From assembly GCF_003097355.1 (NCBI RefSeq), contig NZ_PYUI01000002.1:124001-188000 (forward strand): a stretch of DNA of 64,000 nt, given 5' to 3'. Source of the DNA: Arthrobacter sp. H-02-3. GTDB lineage: Bacteria; Actinomycetota; Actinomycetes; Actinomycetales; Micrococcaceae. This document shows positions 24,652-32,649 of the stretch, in pieces. Under the pieces are notes generated by a model that saw nothing but the letters and a program-made list of their open reading frames with translations, did no database searches and was not told where the DNA came from. The position numbers were made by a program, and so were the translations under genes. The stretch's first letter is position 1; the number at the start of each line of letters is the position of its first letter.

Positions 24652-25584
24652 GTGACCACCACCTCCCTGACCAAGTCCCGGGGCGCAGGCCACACCGGTG
24701 ACAAAGTCTTTTCCGCCGCCACCTTGGCGGCAGGGTGTCTGATCCTCGCCGTGCTCTTCGGCGTGGCACTGTTCCTGGTCGTCCAGGCGATCCCGGCCCT
24801 CGTGGCTCCGGCCGACCAGATCCAGGGCGGTGAAGGATTCTTCACCTATATCTGGCCGCTCGTCATCGGCACCCTCATCGCCGCCGTGATCGCCCTGGTG
24901 ATTGCCACCCCGCTCGCCATCGGTGTGGCGCTCTTCATCTCGCACTTCGCCCCGCGGAACCTCGCCTCCGGCCTCGGCTACGTGGTCGACCTGCTCGCCG
25001 CCATCCCCTCCGTGGTCTATGGCGCCTGGGGTGTTGCGTTCCTCGCCAAGGAAATCTCCCCGTCCTACGACTGGCTGGCCAAGAACATGGGCTGGCTGCC
25101 GATCTTCCAGGGCCCGGCCTCGGCCACCGGCAAGACCATCCTCACCGCTGGAATCGTCCTCGCCGTCATGGTCCTGCCGATCATCACCTCCCTGACCCGC
25201 GAGATCTTCCTGCAGACCCCCAAGCTGCATGAAGAGGCCGCGCTGGCACTCGGCGCCACCCGCTGGGAGATGATCCGGATGACCGTGCTGCCCTTCGGCC
25301 GGCCCGGAATCATCAGCGCCGTGATGCTGGGACTGGGCCGGGCACTAGGAGAGACCATGGCCGTCGCGCTGGTCCTTTCCTCCGGCGCCCTCACCGCCAG
25401 CCTGATCCAGACCGGAAACCAGACCATCGCCGCCGAAATCGCCCTGAACTTCCCCGAGGCCAGCGGTCTCAAGGTCAACACGCTGATCGCCGCCGGCCTG
25501 GTGCTGTTCGTCATCACCCTCGGCGTGAATGTGATCGCCCGCGGCATCATTAGCCGGCACAAAGAATTCTCGGGAGCCAACTAA
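24652..25584 (+). CDS. pstC: Phosphate ABC transporter permease PstC
   Basis: 310-residue inner-membrane permease with about six transmembrane helices. The ABC-interacting EAA loop is HEEAALALGATRWEMIRMTVLP. Opening region PIVAPADQIQGGEGFFTYIWPLVIGTL is PstC-like. It starts at GTG with AAGGA 8 bases upstream. The ATG of pstA directly follows the stop, so the two are coupled. Confidence 0.95.
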   Translation: MTTTSLTKSRGAGHTGDKVFSAATLAAGCLILAVLFGVALFLVVQAIPALVAPADQIQGGEGFFTYIWPLVIGTLIAAVIALVIATPLAIGVALFISHFAPRNLASGLGYVVDLLAAIPSVVYGAWGVAFLAKEISPSYDWLAKNMGWLPIFQGPASATGKTILTAGIVLAVMVLPIITSLTREIFLQTPKLHEEAALALGATRWEMIRMTVLPFGRPGIISAVMLGLGRALGETMAVALVLSSGALTASLIQTGNQTIAAEIALNFPEASGLKVNTLIAAGLVLFVITLGVNVIARGIISRHKEFSGAN

Positions 25585-26694
25585 ATGACCTCCACCCTGA
25601 CCCCGGTCCGGAAGCGCTCGGCCCTCACCAAAGGCCAGCTGCCCAAGACCGCACCGTATATCGTCCTGGCCGTTGCCTTAATCCTCGGCGCCGCTATCCT
25701 GGCGCTGATCGGATTCAACGCCTTCGGCTGGGGACTCGTCTCCGCCATCCTCTTCGCCGCCGGCCTGGTGGGCTGGAGCCTCGTTGTGGAAGGCTCGCGC
25801 AAGGCCAAGGACAAGCTGGCGACCTGCCTCGTCGTGGGTTCCTTCCTGATTGCCCTGCTGCCCCTGGTGTCGGTGATCTGGACCGTGCTGGTGAACGGGC
25901 TCCCCGGGCTCCTGGATCCCGGCTTCCTCACCACCTCCATGAACGGCGTTACCGGCGCCTTCGACAACAAGACCGTGGAACAAGGCGCCCCGTTGCTGGG
26001 CGGCATCTACCACGCGATCGTGGGCACTTTGCTGATCACGGTGCTCGCGACCCTCATCTCGGTCCCTGTGGGACTGCTGACCGCGATTTATCTCGTGGAA
26101 TACGGGCAGGACCGCGCTCTGGCCCGTGCCATCACCTTCTTCGTGGACGTCATGACCGGCATCCCCTCGATTGTGGCCGGCCTGTTCGCCGCGGCCGCCT
26201 TCTTCGCCGTGGTCGGCCCGGGCACCAAGACCGGTGCCGTCGCCGCCGTCGCACTCTCCGTGCTGATGATCCCGGTGGTGGTCCGCTCCAGCGAGGAAAT
26301 GCTGAAGATTGTCCCCAACGAGCTCCGCGAGGCAGCCTATGCCCTTGGCGTCCGCAAATGGCGGACCATCCTCAAGGTGGTCCTTCCGACGGCGATCTCC
26401 GGCATCGCATCCGGCATCACCCTCGCGATCGCCCGCGTAATCGGCGAAACCGCACCGATCCTGGTCACCGCCGGCTTCGCAACCACCATCAACACCAACG
26501 TGTTCAGCGGCTGGATGGCCTCGCTGCCCACCTTCATCTACACCCAGATCCTGAACCCCACCTCACCGTCCAACCCGGACCCGTCCTCCGAGCGGGCCTG
26601 GGGCGCGGCCTTGGTGCTCATCATCCTGGTGATGCTGCTCAATCTGGGCGCCCGCCTGGTTGCAAGCCTCTTCGCCCCAAAGACCGGCCGCTAG
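25585..26694 (+). CDS. pstA: Phosphate ABC transporter permease PstA
   Basis: 369-residue second permease subunit. It is longer than E. coli PstA because of an extra N-terminal region with two helices. The core has LLTAIYLVEYGQDRALARAITFFVDVMTGIPSIVAGLF and the EAA loop LREAAYALGVRKWRTILKVVLP. It begins immediately after pstC and is followed, 48 bases later, by pstB. Confidence 0.95.
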   Translation: MTSTLTPVRKRSALTKGQLPKTAPYIVLAVALILGAAILALIGFNAFGWGLVSAILFAAGLVGWSLVVEGSRKAKDKLATCLVVGSFLIALLPLVSVIWTVLVNGLPGLLDPGFLTTSMNGVTGAFDNKTVEQGAPLLGGIYHAIVGTLLITVLATLISVPVGLLTAIYLVEYGQDRALARAITFFVDVMTGIPSIVAGLFAAAAFFAVVGPGTKTGAVAAVALSVLMIPVVVRSSEEMLKIVPNELREAAYALGVRKWRTILKVVLPTAISGIASGITLAIARVIGETAPILVTAGFATTINTNVFSGWMASLPTFIYTQILNPTSPSNPDPSSERAWGAALVLIILVMLLNLGARLVASLFAPKTGR

Positions 26695-26742
26695 GCCAGC
26701 GCCGCGCCCGCCGTCAATACCTCCAGCAAGTGAAGGAACACC

Positions 26743-27522
26743 ATGTCTAAGCGCATCGACGTCAAGGACCTGAACGTCTACTACGGCAAATTCCTGGCCG
26801 TCGAAGACGTCAACATCAACATCGACGCCAAGTCGGTCACGGCCTTCATCGGCCCCTCGGGCTGCGGCAAGTCCACCTTCCTGCGCACCCTGAACCGCAT
26901 GCACGAGGTCATTCCCGGCGCGCGGGTTGAAGGTGAGGTGCTGCTGGACGGCGACAACCTTTACGGCCCCGGCGTTGACCCGGTCACGGTCCGCTCCCAG
27001 ATCGGCATGGTGTTCCAGCGCCCCAACCCGTTCCCCACCATGTCCATCCGGGACAATGTGCTGGCCGGCGTGAAGCTGAACAACAAGAAGATCTCCAAGG
27101 GCGAGGCTGATGTCCTGGTGGAGCGTTCCCTGCAGGGCGCGAATCTGTGGAACGAGGTCAAGGACCGCCTGTCCAAGCCGGGCTCGGGCCTGTCCGGCGG
27201 CCAGCAGCAGCGCCTGTGCATTGCCCGTGCCATCGCCGTGGAGCCCCAGGTGATCCTCATGGACGAGCCCTGCTCGGCCCTGGACCCGATCTCGACGCTC
27301 GCCATTGAGGACCTCATCAACGAGCTCAAGGACCAGTACACGGTGGTCATCGTGACGCACAACATGCAGCAGGCGGCCCGCGTGTCCGACAAGACGGCTT
27401 TCTTCAACATTGCCGGTACCGGCAAGCCGGGCAAGCTGATCGAGTTCGGCGACACCCCGACCATCTTCAGCAACCCCACCGAGAAGGCCACCGAGGACTA
27501 CGTCTCCGGCCGCTTCGGATAG
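26743..27522 (+). CDS. pstB: Phosphate ABC transporter ATP-binding protein PstB
   Basis: 259-residue ATPase that powers phosphate import. Walker [10 protein letters not shown], signature LSGGQQQR, and Walker [13 protein letters not shown] are all intact, together with the switch His ([10 protein letters not shown]). The opening [20 protein letters not shown] is PstB-like. It is the last gene of the Pst operon, ended by a strong terminator. No phoU lies next to it. Confidence 0.97.
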   Translation: MSKRIDVKDLNVYYGKFLAVEDVNINIDAKSVTAFIGPSGCGKSTFLRTLNRMHEVIPGARVEGEVLLDGDNLYGPGVDPVTVRSQIGMVFQRPNPFPTMSIRDNVLAGVKLNNKKISKGEADVLVERSLQGANLWNEVKDRLSKPGSGLSGGQQQRLCIARAIAVEPQVILMDEPCSALDPISTLAIEDLINELKDQYTVVIVTHNMQQAARVSDKTAFFNIAGTGKPGKLIEFGDTPTIFSNPTEKATEDYVSGRFG

Positions 27523-27535
27523 ACCAACCCGCTCG

Positions 27536-27593
27536 TCGATTGCTCCGCAGGTGCCGTTTTGTGCCCTCAAAAGGGCACCTGCGGAGCAATCGA
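27536..27593. terminator. Bidirectional terminator between pstB and the PiT gene
   Basis: Perfect 20-bp inverted repeat (27536-27555 and 27574-27593) around an 18-base loop; TTTTG on one side and CAAAA on the other flank the inner loop hairpin (GTGCC...GGCAC at 27561-27578). It lies between convergent genes. Confidence 0.85.
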
Positions 27594-27599
27594 GGAGTC

Positions 27600-28616
27600 C
27601 TACAGCCCTGCCAGCGGCGAGAGCGCCAGCTGAAGGACGAACGCGGCGGCGGCGGTGGCAACCGGGGTCAGGGCCCAGAGCGCCAGGATGCGGATCACCA
27701 GCTTGCGGTTGGTGCCCGGGAAGCTCTGGTTGGCGCCGGCGCCAAGGGCTGCCGACGTCACGGTGTGCGTTGTGGAGACGGGCCAATGCAACCCGATCGC
27801 GCCCACGAGCAGCATCACCGAGCTGTACATTTGCGAGACAAATCCGCGCAGGGGGTCGATCCGGGTCAGCCGGTAGCCGATCGTGTAGGAAATCCGCCAG
27901 CCTCCGGCCAGCGTTCCGGCCGACAGCAGGACGGCGGTCAGCACGGCCACCCACACCGGCACGGAACCGCCGTCGGAGAGCCCGGCCGCTACCAGCGCGA
28001 GGATCACCACAGCGCTGGTGCGCTGGCCGTCCTGCAGCCCGTGGCCGAAGGCAACGGCGCCCGCGGCGATGGCCTGGGCGCGCCGCGACCGGGAGTTGAC
28101 CACGTTGGGCGGCGTGTAACGGGCGGCCCAGCTGGCGGGCCAGACCAGCAGGTACGCCCCGATATAAGCGATCACCGGTGAGAGCAGCAGAGGGAGCGCC
28201 ACCTGGTACACGAGGGAAGCGTCAACACCGGTGACGGGATGACCGCCGACGGCGACGCTCCCGACCCCTGCCCCGGCGAGACCGCCGACCAGGGCGTGCG
28301 TGGAGGAAGTCGGAATCCCGCGCCACCACATGTAGATGCCCCAAAGAATGGCGCTGAGCAGCCCGGCCAGCAGGATCGTAAGGCCGTTCGTGCCTGGCGG
28401 AAGCGACACCCACGCCTGGCTGACAGCCAGCGCCAGGGCGGCGCTCAGCCCGGCGCCGATGAAGTTGAACAGGGCGGCCAGCAGGACCGCCACGGTGGGG
28501 GTCAGCGCCCGTGTCCGCACGGCCAGGGCCACCGACGAGGACGCGTCCCTGAAGCCGTTGAGGAACGCGAACGCCCCGGCGCAGATCAGCACCAGGGCAA
28601 AGAAGAAGATCATCAC
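27600..28616 (-). CDS. Inorganic phosphate transporter, PiT family
   Basis: 338-residue low-affinity phosphate permease. The duplicated PiT signature appears as FLNGFRDASSSVALAVRTRAL near the start and GHGLQDGQRTSAVVILAL in the second half; the usual NANDxANxxG is altered to GFRDASSS in the first copy. Ten or so hydrophobic segments are seen. The start is GTG 28616 or ATG 28613, one to four bases after the upstream DUF47 stop, so the pair are coupled. Together with pstSCAB this gives low- and high-affinity uptake at one locus. Confidence 0.92.
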   Translation of the reverse strand: MMIFFFALVLICAGAFAFLNGFRDASSSVALAVRTRALTPTVAVLLAALFNFIGAGLSAALALAVSQAWVSLPPGTNGLTILLAGLLSAILWGIYMWWRGIPTSSTHALVGGLAGAGVGSVAVGGHPVTGVDASLVYQVALPLLLSPVIAYIGAYLLVWPASWAARYTPPNVVNSRSRRAQAIAAGAVAFGHGLQDGQRTSAVVILALVAAGLSDGGSVPVWVAVLTAVLLSAGTLAGGWRISYTIGYRLTRIDPLRGFVSQMYSSVMLLVGAIGLHWPVSTTHTVTSAALGAGANQSFPGTNRKLVIRILALWALTPVATAAAAFVLQLALSPLAGL

Positions 28617-28617
28617 C

Positions 28618-29235
28618 TCAGGATTCCTTGACGATGATGCTGCCTACTTGGGTGGCGATCCGGCGCATGTCCTTCGTGACTTCCACGAGCTGGTTCGCGA
28701 TGTCGCGGTTGCGCGCGTACTGCGTCGACTTCATCTCGCGGAGCATGTCCGCAACCCAGACCCTGTGCGTGCGTTCCGCACGTTTGGCCAGGCGCAGGAT
28801 CTCGATCCAGTAGTCCTCAAGGTCGTCCAGGTTGTTCAGCTTCCGCATGGCGTCGACGGTGAGCTCGGCCTGCCGGCTGATGATTTCCAGCTGGTCCGCA
28901 GCGCGTTTGGGCAGCCGTTCCAGCTTGTAGAGGGAGACGAGCTCGGCGGCGGCATCGAGCTTCTCGATCGCTTCGTTGAGATACCGGGACAGCGCGTACA
29001 TGTCCTCGCGGGGCAGCGGGTTCACGAAACTGGTCCGCATGTGGGTCAGGAGCGCAAAGTGCAGCTCCGCCGATTTAGCTTCATGGTTGTGCATGTCCTC
29101 CACCAGCCGGGCATGCTCACTGGCCGGGACGCCGAGGATCTCCGACAGGGTTCCGGTTGCCAGCACGATCTGGCGCGCCATTTGGGAGAGCAGGTTCAGC
29201 CCGGCGGATTCCTGCGGGAACAGGCGCAGCTTCAC
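28618..29235 (-). CDS. DUF47-family phosphate transport regulator (PhoU-like)
   Basis: 205-residue helical protein that by family is a partner or regulator of PiT transporters. It has PhoU-like helices (AADQLEIISRQAELTVDAMRKLNNLDDLEDYWIEILRLAKRAERTHRVWVADML). The start is GTG 29235. It overlaps nearly end-to-end with the PiT gene, the usual pit-DUF47 arrangement. Confidence 0.92.
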   Translation of the reverse strand: MKLRLFPQESAGLNLLSQMARQIVLATGTLSEILGVPASEHARLVEDMHNHEAKSAELHFALLTHMRTSFVNPLPREDMYALSRYLNEAIEKLDAAAELVSLYKLERLPKRAADQLEIISRQAELTVDAMRKLNNLDDLEDYWIEILRLAKRAERTHRVWVADMLREMKSTQYARNRDIANQLVEVTKDMRRIATQVGSIIVKES

Positions 29236-29664
29236 GTGGTGTCACCGGTCTTCCGGGGAGAGGTTCGCGGGTGGACTCGGCCGGCCGTGTGACTTGACGG
29301 AGACCAGCGCATACGCATTACTTTACCGTCCGCCCCGGCCCGGACCGTCCGGACGCGGCGTATGTCGGCGCAGGCAACGCCGCAGTTTGAACCGCAGGCA
29401 AAACAGCAGTCAAAGCCGTAGGGAAAGTCACCGTCAAAAGGGCATAAAAATGGTGCCGAACCGGATACGCCTCTCGGCGGTAGGCCGCTCTAGGCGGCTA
29501 AATGTTGAAGCCCGGGGGTTTCGCGGTTCGGCACCGCTTTTAGTTTTCTACGTAGGTTCAATCAAGTCAACATTGACAGCCTGCCCCCGCCGTGCGTGCC
29601 CGTCGCGGCGCCGGAACTCTGTCCGCAGGCGCACCGCAGCCAGGCAGGCCCGGCTGGCCGCCCT
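29236..29664. other. Intergenic region with a structured element
   Basis: 429 bases upstream of the DUF47-PiT pair and downstream of the conserved 217-residue protein gene. No gene is supported. The main feature is the closed 12-bp inverted repeat at 29452-29535, described separately. AT-rich runs occur on both sides of it. Confidence 0.5.
29452..29535. ncRNA. Candidate structured RNA or terminator with 12-bp closing stem
   Basis: Arms GGTGCCGAACCG (29452-29463) and CGGTTCGGCACC (29524-29535) pair perfectly. The 60-base interior can form at least two further stems (GCCGC/GCGGC around TCTAG; GAAGCC/GGTTTC around CGGG), giving a multi-branch fold. Reading right, GCTTTTAGTTTT follows; reading left, ATTTTTATG follows. 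It may be a terminator for the leftward gene at 29665, or a small RNA. The fold is by eye only. Confidence 0.4.
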
Positions 29665-30318
29665 CTAGTCCAGTTCGCCGAGCCGCCACGCGTTGGCGGC
29701 GTGTTCGAGGTCCTCCGCCGTCTTGACCAGGAGGTGGGAGTTGCGGGTGAGCTTGCTGGCATGGTTCTCGTTGCTGTGCTCGGCGCCGTCGGCCAGGGTT
29801 GCCTGGCCCAGAGCCACAACGCGGCAGAACGCGGCAGAGCGTTCCAGCGCGACGTCGAAGTCGCCGTCGAAGGCTCCGGAGAGGATGGCGTCCGCCATGG
29901 ATTTCATCTCGTCCGCTCCCGGCGGCTCGGCAGCGCCGGCCACCACATGGGACACCTGGGCCGTGTCCTTTCCCGCCTTGAAGTACACGGAAATCCGCTC
30001 CGGATCCTGGATCGTGGCGGCCCGCAGGGCATACAGGCGCCACAGGGCACCGGGGAGTGAGCGTGCGGGGCTCTCGGCCCACATTTCGGCGATCGCTTCC
30101 AGGCCCTGCTCGTCGGCGAGCTTCACGAGCCGCTTGGTGACCTTGGGGTCATCGCTGTCGCGGCCGCGGCGCACGAGCGCCTGGGCGGCCAGATGGGCCG
30201 CCTCCGAAACGCGGGCGGGATCAGCCCCGCCGGCGAACGGTTCAAAATCGATCGGCGCGAAAGGTTTCGGCTTGTGGTGCCGCGGGCCGGGGGCGCTGGA
30301 TCCTGCTTGCTCGCTCAT
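29665..30318 (-). CDS. Conserved actinobacterial protein of unknown function
   Basis: 217-residue soluble protein, acidic and Ala-rich, with no signal peptide, membrane helix or cysteine-rich motif apart from one Cys (AAFCRVVALG). The middle is helical (LVRRGRDSDDPKVTKRLVKLADEQGLEAIAEMWAES...). Similar proteins in this group are sometimes labelled as RNA-polymerase-related, but nothing here supports that. It has its own start with no overlap. Function unknown. Confidence 0.8.
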   Translation of the reverse strand: MSEQAGSSAPGPRHHKPKPFAPIDFEPFAGGADPARVSEAAHLAAQALVRRGRDSDDPKVTKRLVKLADEQGLEAIAEMWAESPARSLPGALWRLYALRAATIQDPERISVYFKAGKDTAQVSHVVAGAAEPPGADEMKSMADAILSGAFDGDFDVALERSAAFCRVVALGQATLADGAEHSNENHASKLTRNSHLLVKTAEDLEHAANAWRLGELD

Positions 30319-30511
30319 GCCACCACGCTACTCCAGTGCCGCCGGGTAATCGAGGATCGGCCGGCGGTCCCCCCGGTGACGGCCGATGCCGGTCCCGCCA
30401 CGGTGAAAAGCCGGCCCGGGTCTGGGGTACAGTATTAATCGTTCAGAAATGGACTGGGCTGAAACGCGCCGCAGCTACGGATTTGTCCGCTGGCTTGGGC
30501 GCTTTTGGCTG

Positions 30512-30584
30512 GGGCCTTTAGCTCAGTTGGTAGAGCATCGGACTTTTAATCCGTGGGTCGTGGGTTCGATCCCCACAGGGCCCA
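30512..30584 (+). tRNA. tRNA-Lys (anticodon TTT)
   Basis: 73-base cloverleaf: acceptor stem GGGCCTT with AGGGCCC (one G-U), D-arm GCTC...GAGC, anticodon stem TCGGA/TCCGT with loop CTTTTAA (anticodon TTT), variable GGGTC, T-arm GTGGGTTCGATCCCCAC. The 3' CCA is not encoded. Confidence 0.97.
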
Positions 30585-30605
30585 CTCTTTCTCGTGAAGA
30601 GTGGA

Positions 30606-30645
30606 AAATCCCCGGTTTCCTGGCAACAGGAGGCCGGGGATTTTT
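30606..30645 (+). terminator. Terminator after tRNA-Lys
   Basis: AAATCCCCGG (30606-30615) and CCGGGGATTT (30634-30643) form a 10-bp stem ending in a run of five T. Confidence 0.88.
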
Positions 30646-30761
30646 GCGTGCGCGGCCCCGGACGCACCCGCCAGGGCAGGAAGGGCTTCGGGGCCCGGCA
30701 CCTCAACGAGGCATCCTGGATTGTACGGCAGGCTAGTTACCAGTTCCGCTAGGATTGCCGG

Positions 30762-31265
30762 ATGGACTCCCACGGCACGCCGGCCTCCGGATATTGGTAC
30801 GGCCCCGATGACAGGCTGGATCCCCCCGCGGCCATCCTGCAGGCCCTCCGCGACTACAGGGCCTCGGAGGTGGCGACCCGGCGGTCCACCCGCGACTCGA
30901 TGGGCATGGGCGAGACCGACCTCCTGGCCCTGCGCTACCTGCTGCGGGCCAAGTCCGCCGGCGAGCGGGCGGGCCCCAAGGATCTCAGCCGCGTCCTGGG
31001 GATCACCACCGCGTCCACCACCTCACTGATCGACCGGCTGGTTGCCAGTGGACATGTGCGGCGCGAGCCGCACCCCACGGACCGGCGCTCGCTCGTGATT
31101 GTGCCGACGGTCGCGACAGACTCCGAGGTCCGCGCCACCCTTGGGCAGATGCACCGCCGGATGATGGAAGTTGCCGAGTCCATGAGCGCTGAAGAGGCTC
31201 GGGTTGTCATCACGTTCCTGCGGCGGATGAGCTCGGCCATTAGTGAGGAGCGGCACCAGCCCTAG
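30762..31265 (+). CDS. MarR-family transcriptional regulator
   Basis: 167-residue winged-helix regulator. The DNA-binding segment is GPKDLSRVLGITTASTTSLIDRLVASGHVRREPHPTDRRSLVIVPT, with the DRR beta-wing. The N-terminal 30 residues (including YWYGPDDRLDPP) are extra. It is followed by three ACTAGT repeats phased at 13 bases in front of the next gene, which may be its sites. Ligand unknown. Confidence 0.88.
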   Translation: MDSHGTPASGYWYGPDDRLDPPAAILQALRDYRASEVATRRSTRDSMGMGETDLLALRYLLRAKSAGERAGPKDLSRVLGITTASTTSLIDRLVASGHVRREPHPTDRRSLVIVPTVATDSEVRATLGQMHRRMMEVAESMSAEEARVVITFLRRMSSAISEERHQP

Positions 31266-31278
31266 CCCCCTGGCGAAA

Positions 31279-31310
31279 ACTAGTACGCCAAACTAGTTAG
31301 CCGGACTAGT
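31279..31310. repeat. Three ACTAGT sites at exact 13-bp spacing
   Basis: ACTAGT occurs at 31279, 31292 and 31305. The first two lie in near-identical 13-base units (AAACTAGTACGCC, AAACTAGTTAGCC) and the third is GGACTAGTTATAT. Each core is itself palindromic. They are directly upstream of the zinc-ribbon/kinase gene pair and overlap an AT-rich promoter-like stretch (TTATATGTATGCT). Operator for the adjacent MarR protein is the simplest guess. Confidence 0.6.
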
Positions 31311-31360
31311 TATATGTATGCTTACTACTTGTTCCTCACCATCGAATGAGAGTAGGCGTC

Positions 31361-31693
31361 GTGACTGAATCCGCAACTCCCAACGGGGGAGCCGGCGACG
31401 GTTCCCTGTCCGCCGGGCACGTGGCCCTGGCCGACGCGGATATGGCGCTGCCCGAGATGAGGTTGGCGCACACGGTTCGGCCCTGGGTGGCGGACAGCCA
31501 GGCCCCCCGGCACTGCGGAACTCCCATGGAATGGCGGTCCCCGGAACCGGGTGCGATGGCCTCCTACTCGTTCGAGCCCGCCGGCCACTCCGCGGCCCTG
31601 CCCGCCCTGTGGCGCTGCCGCTGCGGCTTCCAGCTGGACGGCGTCGACCAGCGTGGCGCGTCGCTTGCCGCGGCCTACTGGCACAGCCGGTGA
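31361..31693 (+). CDS. Small zinc-ribbon-like protein
   Basis: 110-residue protein with paired metal-ligand-like motifs HCGTPMEW and WRCRCGFQLD about 38 residues apart, typical of a zinc ribbon. The opening MTESATPNGG after GAGAGTAGG supports the GTG at 31361; an in-frame ATG at 31346 has no SD. Its TGA overlaps the GTG of the kinase gene (GTGA), so the two are translated together. A role as adaptor or regulator of that kinase is inference only. No named family recognised. Confidence 0.65.
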   Translation: MTESATPNGGAGDGSLSAGHVALADADMALPEMRLAHTVRPWVADSQAPRHCGTPMEWRSPEPGAMASYSFEPAGHSAALPALWRCRCGFQLDGVDQRGASLAAAYWHSR

Positions 31694-32649
31694 CCGCTCC
31701 GGCGGCGGCCCGCCCGGTGCTCGCGGGCAGCGTCCTTCCGGCACGCCGGCCCACGGGCGAGCCGGGATCCTTCCTGATCCACGAACTCCTGGGCAGGGGG
31801 GCCACCGCCACCGTTTTCCGCGGAACTGATCTCGCGAACCAGCGCCCCGTGGCCGTCAAGGTGGCCGAGGGACCCGACGGCCGGCACGCGCGCAGGATCC
31901 ATGAAGAAGCCCGCATCCTGTCCGGGCTGGATCATCCGGCCGTGGTCGCGTTCGCAGGTGAGGGCCGCGTTCCGGACGGAAGCCCGTGGGCCGGCCGCCC
32001 CTTCCTGGTGGAGGAATTCGCCTTTGGCGGCAATCTGGCGGAACGGATCCACGCAGGCCCGGGGGACCCCGGGGAAGTCGCCGGCTGGGCCGCGGCGGCC
32101 CTGTCCGGGCTCGGCCACGTGCATGCGCTCGGACTCGTCCACCAGGACATCAAGCCCGCCAACATTCTGCTGAGTTCCCTGCGCAGGTCCCCGGTGCGGA
32201 TTGCGGACTTCGGCATTGCGGCCCCCGCGGGGACCGTGCTCGAGCCGGGAATGTCGTCCGGCACCGTGCACTACATGAGCCCGCAGCAGGCCAACGGGGG
32301 CCCGGCTGATCCGGCGACGGACGTCTATGCCCTGGGCCTGGTTCTCTTAGAGTGCCTGACGGCGGCCAGGGCATTTCCCGGGACGCATGTGGAGTCGCTG
32401 GTGGCGCGCACCTTGAGAGGGCCCGCAATTCCGCAGGGACTGGGGCCGCGCTGGGTGTCGCTCCTGGCGGCCATGACGGCCATGGAGGCCGCTGACCGGC
32501 CCTCGGCCGAAGAGGCTTCCGCGGCGGCCGCCGCCATGGTGCAGCGGCCTGTACCGCCGCTGCGGGACTACGCCGCCGGGCTGTTCGCCGGCGGGTGGAG
32601 GGCGGCTCCTCCCGCTTCCAGACGCCGGCCGCTCACTCCCGTGGCGTGA
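31690..32649 (+). CDS. Ser/Thr protein kinase, cytosolic, with unusual catalytic motifs
   Basis: 319-residue kinase without a membrane helix. The glycine loop is LLGRGATATVF and Lys is in VAVKVAEG. The catalytic loop reads HQDIKPANIL, with Gln in place of the HRD Arg, and DFG is intact (IADFGIAAP). The APE motif is changed to SPQQ, losing the usual Glu. It is therefore a non-RD-type kinase of uncertain activity. The start is GTG 31690 in a GTGA overlap with the zinc-ribbon gene; an open frame 53 codons further up only runs through that gene. Its 3' end overlaps the convergent lactonase gene by 17 bases. Confidence 0.85.
   Translation: MTAPAAARPVLAGSVLPARRPTGEPGSFLIHELLGRGATATVFRGTDLANQRPVAVKVAEGPDGRHARRIHEEARILSGLDHPAVVAFAGEGRVPDGSPWAGRPFLVEEFAFGGNLAERIHAGPGDPGEVAGWAAAALSGLGHVHALGLVHQDIKPANILLSSLRRSPVRIADFGIAAPAGTVLEPGMSSGTVHYMSPQQANGGPADPATDVYALGLVLLECLTAARAFPGTHVESLVARTLRGPAIPQGLGPRWVSLLAAMTAMEAADRPSAEEASAAAAAMVQRPVPPLRDYAAGLFAGGWRAAPPASRRRPLTPVA

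Noticed and set aside
26563..27954. A 463-codon minus-strand frame across pstB and the PiT gene end
   Set aside because: Crosses the terminator and runs opposite clear PstB motifs; composition is typical of an antisense GC-rich shadow.
29452..29535. tRNA-like fold at the 12-bp stem
   Set aside because: Acceptor stem is too long, and there is no D-arm, anticodon arm or GTTCGA T-loop in the right order.
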